Assembly: GCA_964528575.1 (NCBI GenBank)
Contig: CAZGTQ010000412.1
Location: 1 to 49,310 of the forward strand
Length of the DNA: 49,310 nt
Direction of reading: 5' to 3'
DNA from: CAZGTQ01 sp964528575
GTDB lineage: Bacteria > Planctomycetota > UBA1135 > GCA-002686595
Under the pieces are notes generated by a model. That model was given only the letters and a program-made list of their open reading frames with translations. It was not told where the DNA came from and searched no databases. Positions 9,194 through 17,591 of the stretch are shown here, one piece after another. A program made the translations under genes and the position numbers. The number at the start of each line of letters is the position of its first letter. Within the stretch, counting starts at the first letter, position 1.

Positions 9194-9385
9194 CTACTTC
9201 CCGCGGTACCCGTGATGCCAGTACACGTACGTCCAGGAGCCGGGCGACGTCTGACGCAACTGCTCCACCGGGATCGGCGGCCGGCGCGTGCCGCCGGCGG
9301 CCCAGCCGAACGTCTCGGCTCCCGCGTAGAGGAGCAGCGTCACCGACGCCACGCCGACCGACACGATCTCGAACGGCCGCATCAT
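9194..9385 (-). CDS. Small single-span membrane protein of the polyamine cluster
   Basis: This 63-residue ORF begins MMRPFEIVSVG, has one transmembrane helix (about residues 5-25) and then a Pro- and Trp-rich tail ending WTYVYWHHGYRGK. It lies in the leftward gene run between the DUF4178 and DUF350 genes with gaps of 25 and 27 bases. An AGGAGGTGAG-like ribosome-binding sequence precedes the ATG and supports translation. No family is recognised. The Trp/His/Tyr-rich tail suggests a membrane-surface element of the same complex, but this is a guess from context. Confidence 0.65.
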   Translation of the reverse strand: MMRPFEIVSVGVASVTLLLYAGAETFGWAAGGTRRPPIPVEQLRQTSPGSWTYVYWHHGYRGK

Positions 9386-9410
9386 CCGCTCACCTCCTGC
9401 ATTCGTGTGC

Positions 9411-11312
9411 TCATTCCCCCCAAGGGTGGTCGCTCTGCGCCCACCGCCGGTGCTCGAACATCAACCAGCCGATCGAGCTGAGCGCCGGCACGACGAGCAG
9501 CGCCAGGAGCGCGAGGAAGAAGTACAGCCAGCGCGGCACCTGGCTGTGCACCTCGAGCGAGTAGCGCTTGTTCAGCCCGTCCTGTTGGCCGAGCGGGTCG
9601 AGCCGCAGCCGGTACGTGCCCCGCTCGACCGAGCCGATCCACGCCGTGCCCTCGCCGTCGCCCTCGCTCCAGCGCTCGCCGTCGGCGACGCCGCTGTAGC
9701 GCTGCGCCTCGATGCCGAACGTCGTCACCGCGCCCGTCCGCTCCTCGACGAGCGCGCCGCCGAGCCCGATCCAGCCCTGGTCGAGCCCGGGCACGCGCAT
9801 CGAGATCCGCAGGTTGCCGTCCTCCGGGTGCACCTCGAACGGCTCGGTGAACTCGACGTTGCGCTCGGTCTCGGCCGCGCCGACCGGGCCGAGCTCGGCC
9901 GCGAAGACCAGCTCGTACGCGTGGTGGACGCCGAACCCGAGGCGGAGCAGGAAGAGCGCGCCGATCGCCGCGAGCGCGATCAGCCACGCGGCGCGCGGCC
10001 GGAACGGATTCGGTTGGGCCATGCCCACGCCGCGCGGCGCGGGCAGGTACTTCACGCCGAACGCGCGCGCAACCTCGGCTCGTCCAACGTGCCGCGACCA
10101 GACGGTCGCGATCTCGTTGCGCGTCCGCTCGACCGACAGCATGGCGCCCGGAGCGACGTAGTCGTCCGCGCGCACCTTGTCGCCCGCCTGCACGTCCCAG
10201 AACAGCTCGCCGAGCACCCAGGCGACCTCCGGCTCGCCCTCGGTGAAGTGCTTGAAGCTCTGGCCGCGGAACGTGCGTACGGCGAGCCGCTCGAACACTT
10301 CCGCCGGCGCGACCGGCGCGCCGTACGCCCAGTGCCCCTCGTTCTCGATCAGCCACCGGTACGCGCCCGCGTCGGTGCGCAGCAGGTGCTCGCGCCACGC
10401 GTAACGCCGCCCCGCGTGCTTGACGAATCGCTCGATGCAGCCGAGCACGAGCACGTCCTCGCCGGCGAGCGTCCCGCGCGATCCGAGCGCAATGCGCAGC
10501 GTCGTCTCGATCTTCTTCTGCGCCTGGACCGCCTTCTGGCCGTGGTGGTCGGGCCGCACGATCATCGCGCAGCTCGCGCACGCGACGTGCTTCGTGCCGG
10601 CCGGGTCGCGGATCTCGATCGGCGCGCCACAGTTCTCGCACGTGATCCGCTTCGCGCGCACTTCCCGCGGCGTGACCGCGGGCTGCGTGTCGCGGTCGAG
10701 CTCGAGCTCCTCGATGCGCACGCGCCGGCCGACGAAGCACTCGACCGCGCCGTCGCGCGTCCAGTCGAGCGTCGCGACCTCTTCCGCGCCGCGGCCGAGG
10801 TCCGCGTAGCTCGTCGTCACGCCGGTCTCGATGCGGACCGGCAGCTCGCCCGCCACCGTGACGACGCGGCCCTCGCCGATCTCGTGGCACGTGAACGCGC
10901 CGCCCGCGTCGAGCCGCGCGCGCGAGAGGGGCTTCGTCTCGTCGCGCGACAGGTCCGCGCCGGCCGGCGGCTCGCCCTCCTCGAGCACCCACGTCTCGCC
11001 CTGCGCCTCCGCGATCCACAGCCACCCGCCGTCCGCCGTCTCGGCGCACCACTCGTTCCACGGGCCCAGGCCGTGATCGAGCTGGAGCTGGCCGCGCACG
11101 ACGAACGGCTTTCCCTCGTACCGCCCGCTCGTGCCGATGCGGAAGCTCGACACGAGCGGCGCGCGCTCGGAGACGCGGCCGATCAGCTCGAGGTCGACGT
11201 CGGTGCGGTACGACGAGCAGTTGCACGACTCGCAGACGACGAGCACGGTCCCCGGGCTTGCGATCGCCAGCGTGGCGCCGCAGTTCGGGCAGCGTGCCGA
11301 CTTCGCGCTCAA
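9411..11312 (-). CDS. DUF4178 protein with two zinc ribbons and C-terminal membrane helices
   Basis: The 633-residue protein is read from a TTG overlapping the speD stop (TTGA at 11309-11312). It has two similar halves, each starting with a four-cysteine ribbon: CPNC...CESC (Cys8, 11, 27, 30) and CENC...CASC (Cys225, 228, 245, 248). Each ribbon is followed by a beta-rich DUF4178-like segment; the second contains HWAYG and a FTEGEPEVAWVLGELFW-type core. The C-terminal third has one transmembrane helix (AAWLIALAAIGALFLL), an extracytoplasmic beta domain resembling lectin-like sandwich folds, and a final helix (WLYFFLALLALLVVPAL). DUF4178 has no known biochemical activity. Its placement between the two polyamine enzymes suggests it recognises or presents the acceptor. 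Confidence 0.82.
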   Translation of the reverse strand: MSAKSARCPNCGATLAIASPGTVLVVCESCNCSSYRTDVDLELIGRVSERAPLVSSFRIGTSGRYEGKPFVVRGQLQLDHGLGPWNEWCAETADGGWLWIAEAQGETWVLEEGEPPAGADLSRDETKPLSRARLDAGGAFTCHEIGEGRVVTVAGELPVRIETGVTTSYADLGRGAEEVATLDWTRDGAVECFVGRRVRIEELELDRDTQPAVTPREVRAKRITCENCGAPIEIRDPAGTKHVACASCAMIVRPDHHGQKAVQAQKKIETTLRIALGSRGTLAGEDVLVLGCIERFVKHAGRRYAWREHLLRTDAGAYRWLIENEGHWAYGAPVAPAEVFERLAVRTFRGQSFKHFTEGEPEVAWVLGELFWDVQAGDKVRADDYVAPGAMLSVERTRNEIATVWSRHVGRAEVARAFGVKYLPAPRGVGMAQPNPFRPRAAWLIALAAIGALFLLRLGFGVHHAYELVFAAELGPVGAAETERNVEFTEPFEVHPEDGNLRISMRVPGLDQGWIGLGGALVEERTGAVTTFGIEAQRYSGVADGERWSEGDGEGTAWIGSVERGTYRLRLDPLGQQDGLNKRYSLEVHSQVPRWLYFFLALLALLVVPALSSIGWLMFEHRRWAQSDHPWGE

Positions 11313-11704
11313 CGCTCCGCCGCCCCGTCGCCGTCGGTCCGCGCGAGCGAGCGCGGCCCGCGCCGCACGCGCCGCACGCGCACGTCGTTCGCGCCGACGT
11401 GGAGCACGAGCAGCGCGTCCCAGTCCGGCGCGCGTCGCGGCCGGCACGTGTACAGATTGAGCGAGAGGTAGCCCGCCTCGGGGAAGCTGTGGCACGCGAG
11501 GTGGGACTCGGAGAGCCCGACGAGCCCGGTCACGCCGCCGGTCCCGGGGAAGACGTGCCAGCGGGCCGCGTGGAGCGCGCGCAGCCCGAGGTGGGCGATC
11601 AGCGCGTCGAACAGCCCGGCGAGCGCGTCCCGGCCGCCGCGCCCCGCGAGCCGCCGCGGGTCGCAGCCCGACGCGTCGACGATCCACTCCGCTCCCCCGT
11701 CCAT
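11309..11704 (-). CDS. speD: S-adenosylmethionine decarboxylase proenzyme
   Basis: The 131-residue protein is a prokaryotic-type pyruvoyl AdoMet decarboxylase. The self-cleavage site is Glu66-Ser67 in LSESHLACH, with Ser67 becoming the pyruvoyl group. His72 and Cys87 (in LNLYTC) have exactly the spacing of His68 and Cys83 relative to Ser63 in the Thermotoga enzyme, so the processing and proton-donor residues are present. It makes decarboxylated AdoMet, the aminopropyl donor. It is the first gene of the leftward polyamine cluster and starts 174 bases from the divergent lipoprotein gene, a gap that should hold the promoter. The C-terminal tail is Arg-rich and degenerate compared with typical family members. 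Confidence 0.9.
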   Translation of the reverse strand: MDGGAEWIVDASGCDPRRLAGRGGRDALAGLFDALIAHLGLRALHAARWHVFPGTGGVTGLVGLSESHLACHSFPEAGYLSLNLYTCRPRRAPDWDALLVLHVGANDVRVRRVRRGPRSLARTDGDGAAER

Positions 11705-11878
11705 GCGTGCCGGACCCTACCGCTGCCGCGGGCGCCCATTCAAGAGCGTCCCGAGCCCCGACCGCGTCCCTGTGCCCGCGAGATGCCGGTTCGGCCTCAT
11801 GCTCGCGGCCCGGAACGTCGAGAGGCTCGGGCGGAGCCCCGGGCCGGGCAGGCCGGGCCGGGAGCGAAGGAGCAGAGC

Positions 11879-13597
11879 ATGCGGACAGCATCGATCGTGG
11901 GCGCGGCGCTCGTGGGTGCGGCGCTGGTGGCGGGTTGCAACGACGGCAGCGGACTGGACGGCGTGGCGCCCGGCAGCGGGACCGTCGACGTGCTGATCGG
12001 CGATGCGACGGTCGACGACCTGCTCGCGTTCTCGGCGCGGGTGGACGAGCTGCGGCTCGTGCGCACGAGCGGCGCCCCGACGGCGAACCTGCTCGCGAGC
12101 CCGACGACGCTCGAGCTCGTCGGCCTGGCCGGGCCGCGCGCGTGGCTGGCGAGCGCGAGCGTGCCGCAGGGCACGTACGACTCCGTGCTCGTTGGCTTCG
12201 TCGCGGGCTCGTACGAGGCGCTCGCCGGCGACGGCGACGAGGTCGCGGTGACGGCGCTCGGGCACGAGCTCGAGCTCCCGCTCACGCCGGCGCTCGTCGT
12301 CGGGAACGGCGGTCGCGTCCGCATCGATGTCGACGTCGACCTCGCGCTCGCCTTGAGCGGGAGCGTGTCGACGCCGCCGATCACGTTCGACCCGGCGGGC
12401 ACGGCGACGGTGCTCGCCGGTTCGACCGTGCCGCTCGACGAGCTGCGCGGGATCGTCGCCTCGGTCGACGCCGTGCAGGGCCGTTTCGTGATCGACGCGT
12501 ACGTCGACGACGACCTCGCCCTCGCGCTCGGACCGGTCGCGGTCGTCGTGGAGGCCCTCGCGCTCCTGTTCGACGAGACCGGTGCGGCGTATGCCGACGC
12601 CGACGCGTTCTTCGCGGCGCTGCAGCCGGGAGCGAGCGCGGTCACCGTCCACGGGTCGATCGCGGGCGACTCGACGCTCGTCGCGGGGCGCGTCGACGTC
12701 GACGACCACGCCGGGGGAGCGCCGAGCGTCGCCGTGGTCGAGATCGAGGGCGTCGTCATCGGGATCGGCGCGGGGACGTTCGACTTGCTCGTGCGCGAGG
12801 TCGAGAAGGCGGCGGACGTCGCCGGAGAGGTGCTCGCGGGGCTGGGAGATCCCGCCGCGATCGAGGTCGCGGTCGACGGGTCGACGGTCGTGCTCGCGGA
12901 CGGCGCCATGGCGAGCGCGGCCGCGCTCGCCATCGGCCAGGAGGTCGAGGTGCGCTTCGCGGCGTTCGCCGCGCCGCCGTTCCCCGCTGCGTTGGTCGCG
13001 ATCGAGGAGGAGTCGGTCGGCGCGCGCGCGGTCGTGGCCGACATCGCGGGGTTGCCGACGAGCGTCGTCGTGAATCTCCATCCGTTCGACCCGCAGGTGC
13101 TGGCGGGCTCCGTCGCGTCCGGCGCGACCGACGTGACGGTCGACCTGACGTCGAGCGACTTGTTCCTCGGCGTCGAGAGCGAGCCCACGCTCGCGCCCGC
13201 CCAGCTCGTCGCCGGTCTCGAGCTCGTCGTCGACGGCACGTGGTCGGGCACGGCGAACGCGCCGACGCTCGCCGCGACGTGGTCGCGCGTGGAGCCGGGC
13301 CGGTTCGACGGCCGCGTCACGAGCGTGAGCGCGCAGTTCGGCACGTTCGACACGAACGTCGGGACGATCTCCGATCCGTTCGGCGGTGCGGTGACCGGCG
13401 GACCGCTCACGGTCGTGCTCGGCGACCCGACCGCGTACTCGGGCGACGTCGCGTCGGCGCAGGGGCTGTACGCCGCGTTCCTCGGACTCTTCGCGGACGA
13501 GGTGCTCGAGGTGCGCGTCGAGGGCATCGGCACCGCGACGCCGAACGAGGTGCTGGGCTACCGCGTCCAGGCGCTCGTCTTCGACACGAACCCGTGA
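11879..13597 (+). CDS. Secreted lipoprotein with DUF4382- and DUF5666-like domains
   Basis: The 572-residue protein has a lipoprotein signal ending LVAGC (Cys20). The ATG at 11879 follows a GGAGCGAAGGAGCAG ribosome-binding region. Residues ~30-150 resemble DUF4382: a GTVDVLIGDATVDD start, then VPQGTYDSVLVGFV. The rest is a series of beta-rich DUF5666-like repeats with the rhythm 'G-x-V-x-x-V...F...D...V-x-V'. Examples are GIVASVDAVQGRFVIDAY and, near the C-terminus, GRVTSVSAQFGTFDTNVG. It is probably an outer-membrane or surface lipoprotein. Its function is unknown. It stands alone, divergent from the polyamine cluster and convergent with the phosphatase gene. Confidence 0.85.
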   Translation: MRTASIVGAALVGAALVAGCNDGSGLDGVAPGSGTVDVLIGDATVDDLLAFSARVDELRLVRTSGAPTANLLASPTTLELVGLAGPRAWLASASVPQGTYDSVLVGFVAGSYEALAGDGDEVAVTALGHELELPLTPALVVGNGGRVRIDVDVDLALALSGSVSTPPITFDPAGTATVLAGSTVPLDELRGIVASVDAVQGRFVIDAYVDDDLALALGPVAVVVEALALLFDETGAAYADADAFFAALQPGASAVTVHGSIAGDSTLVAGRVDVDDHAGGAPSVAVVEIEGVVIGIGAGTFDLLVREVEKAADVAGEVLAGLGDPAAIEVAVDGSTVVLADGAMASAAALAIGQEVEVRFAAFAAPPFPAALVAIEEESVGARAVVADIAGLPTSVVVNLHPFDPQVLAGSVASGATDVTVDLTSSDLFLGVESEPTLAPAQLVAGLELVVDGTWSGTANAPTLAATWSRVEPGRFDGRVTSVSAQFGTFDTNVGTISDPFGGAVTGGPLTVVLGDPTAYSGDVASAQGLYAAFLGLFADEVLEVRVEGIGTATPNEVLGYRVQALVFDTNP

Positions 13598-13606
13598 CTC
13601 GCGGGC

Positions 13607-13646
13607 CGCTCTAGGCCCCTCTGGCTCGCTCTAGCCCGCTCTGGCT
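13607..13646. repeat. Near-perfect 20-bp tandem duplication
   Basis: Two adjacent 20-base units (13607-13626 and 13627-13646) both read CGCTCTAG-NNNN-CTCTGGCT, differing only in the four central bases. The array fills the gap between the convergent lipoprotein and phosphatase genes. It has no obvious hairpin plus T-run, so it is not a classical terminator. Confidence 0.85.
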
Positions 13647-13650
13647 CGTC

Positions 13651-15336
13651 CTACGGCAGGACGCGCCCGTCGAGGTCGTCCGGGACCGGCAAGCCGAGGC
13701 GCGCGAGCACCGTCGGGACCGCGTCGGCGCTCGCAACGGGCTCGTCCCAGCGCTCGCCCGCCTCGAATCCGGGGCCGTAGAAGATGAGCGGGACGGCGCG
13801 GTCGTACTCGTAGGGCGTCCCGTGGCTCGTGCCGCTGTCGCTCACGAGGTCGCCGTACCGCGGCTGGAGAACGACGTCGGCCGAGCGTTCGGGGTGGAAG
13901 TCGTTCGCGGCGAGCCACAGGAACGCGTCTTCGTGCGGTGCGCCTTGATCGAGCTCCGACGCCGCGCGCAGCTCGTCCCAGGTGTACGCGCGGGCGACGA
14001 GGTCCGTCGCGGCGAGCGCTGCGGCGGCGACTTCGCGGCGCACCTCGGCGAGGTCCGCGCCCGCCGCGGCGATCGCCTCGCGGTCGAGGAGCCAGTCGCC
14101 GCCGGCGATCGCCTTCGTGTAGTCGCGGCCGATCGCTTCGGCCGCGCGCGCGCGGATGCGCTCGAGCGCCTTGCCGTACGCTTCGCGCGGCACGCGGCGC
14201 CCCGGCCGCCCGGTCGCGGCGAGGTGCTCGGGCAGCGGGAGCACGCCGTGGTCCGCCGTGAGCGCGGCGATCCAGCGGCCCGCGCCGACCCGCTCGTCGA
14301 GGTGCTCGAAGAGCGCGCCGAGCTCGCGGTCGACGCGCAGCACCACATCGGTCACCTCGCGGCTGTACGGGCCGAAGGAGTGGCCGATCGTGTCGCACGC
14401 CGCGAGGCCCAGGCCGAGGTAGTCGACGTGCTCGTCCGCGCCGAGCTCGTGCTCGTCGACCGCGATGCGCGCGAGGCGCAACGCGAGCTGGTCGACCAGC
14501 GGGCTCGCGTACGCGAAGCGGGCGAGCGCGTGCAGCTCGCCGGGCTCGCGCGCCGCCGAGACGACGGGCGCGGGGTGCGGGAACGTCGCGCCGCCGGGGT
14601 AGAAGCGCAGCTCGCCCGGCCGGTCGTCCGCCGCCGTGCCCGAGCCCGCGAGCTCGTCGAAGAGCGGCTCCCACACCCACGCGATCTCCCCTCCGTCGCC
14701 CGGCTCGGCGACCGCGTCGACCCAGCGCGCGTTCCAGCGCGCCACCCAAGGCGGCAGCGCCTCGGCGTAGTATGTCGAGCTCGCGAAGCCGCCCTCGCCG
14801 CGGTCCCACCACAGCGCGACGTCGGGGCGGCGGCCGCCGAGCAGGACGGCCGAGCGGTCCTTGCCGCCGATCGACACGCTGCGCGAGCTCGGCACCGCGG
14901 CGCGCAGCCGGTCGGCGATCCCGGGGACGAGCAAGTTGCGCGGCGAGCGGCTCGCCTCGGGATCGGTCGTGCCGTCGGGCCGCAGCCGCGCGCTCTGGGC
15001 GTCGCCGACGCAGTACACCTCGGCGTGCGTCGCGGGGTCGATCCAGCCGTTCTTGATGATCCCGCAGCGACCGGGGTGGATGCCGGTCGCGAAGACCGCG
15101 TGCCCGGGGCCGGTCTCGGTGCTCGCGTGCTGGAGCAGCGCGCGCCGGTACACGCGGCCGTGCTCGAGCATGCGGCCGAGGCCGCCGTCGAGCCACGGCG
15201 CGAGCCGCTCGAGCTGCTCGGGGATCAACTGGTCGACCGAGACGAAGACGACGAGCCGCGGCGCGTCGTCGTCGGACTGCGGCGCGGGCGCGCAGGGCGC
15301 GAGCAGAGCGGCGCCGGCGAGGAGAGCGAGGAGCAT
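13651..15336 (-). CDS. Secreted alkaline-phosphatase-superfamily phosphatase/phosphodiesterase (PafA-like)
   Basis: The 561-residue protein starts with a hydrophobic signal (MLLALLAGAALLAPCAP). Cys15 could make it a lipoprotein. The catalytic core shows the nucleophile region ASTETGPGHAVFATG, where the Thr is the expected nucleophile. Zinc ligands are seen in VSVDQL, DTIGHSFG, TADHGV and GTSHGTPYEYD, in family order. It most resembles the PafA/SPAP type of type I phosphodiesterase and nucleotide pyrophosphatase proteins, which hydrolyse phosphate monoesters in the periplasm. It diverges from nagB across a 66-base gap. A TAG stop abuts the 20-bp repeat at its 3' end. Confidence 0.9.
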   Translation of the reverse strand: MLLALLAGAALLAPCAPAPQSDDDAPRLVVFVSVDQLIPEQLERLAPWLDGGLGRMLEHGRVYRRALLQHASTETGPGHAVFATGIHPGRCGIIKNGWIDPATHAEVYCVGDAQSARLRPDGTTDPEASRSPRNLLVPGIADRLRAAVPSSRSVSIGGKDRSAVLLGGRRPDVALWWDRGEGGFASSTYYAEALPPWVARWNARWVDAVAEPGDGGEIAWVWEPLFDELAGSGTAADDRPGELRFYPGGATFPHPAPVVSAAREPGELHALARFAYASPLVDQLALRLARIAVDEHELGADEHVDYLGLGLAACDTIGHSFGPYSREVTDVVLRVDRELGALFEHLDERVGAGRWIAALTADHGVLPLPEHLAATGRPGRRVPREAYGKALERIRARAAEAIGRDYTKAIAGGDWLLDREAIAAAGADLAEVRREVAAAALAATDLVARAYTWDELRAASELDQGAPHEDAFLWLAANDFHPERSADVVLQPRYGDLVSDSGTSHGTPYEYDRAVPLIFYGPGFEAGERWDEPVASADAVPTVLARLGLPVPDDLDGRVLP

Positions 15337-15402
15337 GGCCGCGATCTTACCGGGTGGCGGCCGGGCCGCGCCCGCGGGCGCATGCGTTAGCTTGTCCGGT
15401 TC

Positions 15403-16185
15403 GTGAACGAGTCGAACCAGCTCCCGCTCCAGCTCCAGTCGCGCGTGACCCTGTGCTCGCGCGAGGAGGCCGCGCGCGCGGTCGCAGCGGAGATCGCGAC
15501 GCTCGTCCGCGCGCGGCCGGACGCCGTGCTCGGCCTCGCGACCGGCCGCTCGCCGATCGCCGTCTACGCGGAGCTCTTGCGGCTGCATCACGAAGAGGGA
15601 CTCGACTTCGGGCGCGTGGTGACGTTCAACCTCGACGAATACCGCGGCCTCGCGCCCGACGACCCGCGCTCGTTCCGCGCGTTCATGCGCGCGCGGCTCT
15701 TCGAGCCCGCCGGCTTCGATCCCGCCCGCACGCACGTCCCCGACGGCGCCGTGCCGGACGCCGAGCTCGAGTCCGCGTGCGCGGCGTACGAGCGCGCGAT
15801 CGCCGGCGCGGGCGGCCTCGACCTGCAGATCCTCGGCATCGGCCGCAACGGCCACGTCGGCTTCGACGAGCCTGGCTCGCCCGCCGACTCGCGCACGCGG
15901 TCCGTCGCGCTCGCGCCCGAGACGCGCGCGGACGCCGCCGGCGCGTTCGGCTCGCTCGACGCGGTGCCCCGCGCGGCGATCACGATGGGCATCGCGACGA
16001 TCCTGTCGGCGCGGCGGATCCGCGTGCTCGCGTTCGGCGCGACGAAGGCCGACGCCGTGTGCGCCGCGCTCACGGGGCCGGTCGGCCCGGACGTTCCGGC
16101 GTCGTTCCTGCGCCGGCACCGGGACGTGCGCTTCTTCGTCGACGAGGCGGCCGCGGCGCGGCTCCGCGCCGTTCGTTCGCGATGA
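15403..16185 (+). CDS. nagB: Glucosamine-6-phosphate deaminase
   Basis: The 260-residue protein converts glucosamine-6-phosphate to fructose-6-phosphate and ammonia in amino-sugar catabolism. It has the phosphate-binding loop LGLATGRSP (43-51), the active-site FNLDEY with Asp78 and Glu79 (E. coli Asp72 region), and LGIGRNGHVGFDEPGS with His151 and Glu156 (E. coli His143 and Glu148). The start is a GTG at 15403 with a weak ribosome-binding sequence. The next gene, an SGNH hydrolase, overlaps its stop (ATGA at 16182-16185). That suggests the pair could act together on acetylated or amidated amino sugars. No nagA is seen here. Confidence 0.93.
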   Translation: MNESNQLPLQLQSRVTLCSREEAARAVAAEIATLVRARPDAVLGLATGRSPIAVYAELLRLHHEEGLDFGRVVTFNLDEYRGLAPDDPRSFRAFMRARLFEPAGFDPARTHVPDGAVPDAELESACAAYERAIAGAGGLDLQILGIGRNGHVGFDEPGSPADSRTRSVALAPETRADAAGAFGSLDAVPRAAITMGIATILSARRIRVLAFGATKADAVCAALTGPVGPDVPASFLRRHRDVRFFVDEAAAARLRAVRSR

Positions 16186-17240
16186 GCGCCGCGCGGCGCC
16201 GGCTCGCGGTGTCGCTCGCCACGCTCGTCGCGCTGGCGCTCGCGGTCGAGCTCGCGGTGCGCCTGGCGGGGCCCGCGCTCGGCGCCGACGCGCGCGCGAT
16301 CGAGCGGACGCGCGCGTGGGTGCTGCACGGCGCCGCGCAGTTCGAGCCGTCGCCGCACACGCTCTACCGGCGGCCGCGCGCGTCGGAGCACGTCAACGCG
16401 CAGGGCTTCCGCGACCGCGAGTGGGCGCTCGAGCGGCCTCCGGGCATGCGCCGCGTCGCGTGCCTCGGCGGGTCGACGACCGAGACGGCGAGCTCCGGCG
16501 GCTTCGAGAGCGCCTACCCCGCGTTGCTCGAGGCGTACCTCGAGCGCGCGAGCGGCGAGCCGTTCGAGGTGATGAACTGCGGCATGTCGGGATGGACGAG
16601 CGCGGAGCTCGTCGTCGCGTGGTTCCTCCTCGTCAAGGACTATCGGCCCGACCTCGTCGTCCTGCACTTGGGAGCGAACGACGTCGTGGCGCGCACGTGG
16701 CCGGACTTCCGCTCCGACTACTCCCACTATCGCCGGCCGTGGGAGCGCCCGCGTTACTCGGCGCTCCACCGCAAGCTCGTCGCGGTGAGCGACGCGTACG
16801 CCTGGCTCGCCTCGCGGGCCGGCCCTCCGGCGGTCCACGACCTCGTCGTGCGGCCGCACGCGGGCGCGCTCGAGCCGCTCGTGCCGGCGACCGCCGCTCC
16901 GTTCGCGCGCAACGTGCTCACGATCGCCCGGGACGCGCGCGCCCAGGGCGCCGAGGTCTGCCTCGTGACGATGCCGGTGCGGCCGTCGGACGAGCTCGAG
17001 GACCGCGCCGAGTCGCGCGACTCGCGGCGTGGGATCGAGGAGCACAACGAGGTGCTGCGGTCGCTCGCGCGCGAGCACGGCTTCCTGCTCGTCGACCTCG
17101 CCCGCGCGGCGCGCGACGGCGGCGAGCGTTTCGAGCGCGCGTTCGTCGACCTCGTGCACGTGACGCCCGCCGGCAACGCCGGCAAGGCGCAGCTCGTCGC
17201 GGACGAGCTCGCCCGCTCCTGGCTCCCGCGTCTGCGCTAG
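16182..17240 (+). CDS. Membrane-anchored SGNH/GDSL hydrolase
   Basis: The 352-residue protein has one N-terminal hydrophobic helix (about residues 9-30) that should anchor it or serve as a signal. SGNH blocks follow: block I CLGGSTTE with Ser98 as nucleophile, block II NCGMSGWTS, block III LGANDV, and block V DLVHVTPAGN with Asp323 and His326. This gives a complete Ser/Asp/His triad with the oxyanion Gly and Asn. Such enzymes are esterases, O-acetyl hydrolases or acyltransferase accessory proteins acting on polysaccharides in the envelope. It is translationally coupled to nagB. The specific acyl substrate is unknown. Confidence 0.9.
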   Translation: MSAARRRLAVSLATLVALALAVELAVRLAGPALGADARAIERTRAWVLHGAAQFEPSPHTLYRRPRASEHVNAQGFRDREWALERPPGMRRVACLGGSTTETASSGGFESAYPALLEAYLERASGEPFEVMNCGMSGWTSAELVVAWFLLVKDYRPDLVVLHLGANDVVARTWPDFRSDYSHYRRPWERPRYSALHRKLVAVSDAYAWLASRAGPPAVHDLVVRPHAGALEPLVPATAAPFARNVLTIARDARAQGAEVCLVTMPVRPSDELEDRAESRDSRRGIEEHNEVLRSLAREHGFLLVDLARAARDGGERFERAFVDLVHVTPAGNAGKAQLVADELARSWLPRLR

Positions 17241-17264
17241 CCTGCTCGCGAGCTCGTCTCGAGC

Positions 17265-17591
17265 TCAGCGCAGGATCTGGTTGATCAGCATCGTGCGCGC
17301 GATCCGCATCACGGTCCGCAACCGGCTCGACTTCGCCGCGGGAGCTTCGCCGTTCGCACGCGCGCTCCTGCGCCGCTCCTTGTCCCGCGCGCTGTGCCGC
17401 ATGCCCGCGACCACGCGGTGGGCGACGAAACCCGCCGCCGCGCCCGCGGCGAGGAACGCGTACGGATTGCGCTGCGCACACGCGTCGCCCGCGGCGTAGA
17501 GCTCGCCTCCCGCGGCGCTCGCGTGCGCCTGCATCCGCGCGAGCGCTTCCCGCTGGCGCGCGGCCAGGAACTTCTCGACCGAGTCGCTCAT
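17265..17591 (-). CDS. Small basic protein, third gene of a YqjD/YqjE-like set
   Basis: The 108-residue protein begins MSDSVEKFLAARQREALARM, has an amphipathic N-terminal helix, a short Gly/Ala-rich hydrophobic stretch (PYAFLAAGAAAGFVAHRVV) and a basic C-terminal half ending MRIARTMLINQILR. It overlaps the stop of the YqjE-like gene (ATGA at 17588-17591). Its position matches that of yqjK in the enterobacterial yqjD-yqjE-yqjK run, although I see no clear sequence match. It resembles the C-terminal hydrophobic part of DUF883 proteins and could be a second inner-membrane-associated protein. The function is unknown. Confidence 0.7.
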   Translation of the reverse strand: MSDSVEKFLAARQREALARMQAHASAAGGELYAAGDACAQRNPYAFLAAGAAAGFVAHRVVAGMRHSARDKERRRSARANGEAPAAKSSRLRTVMRIARTMLINQILR

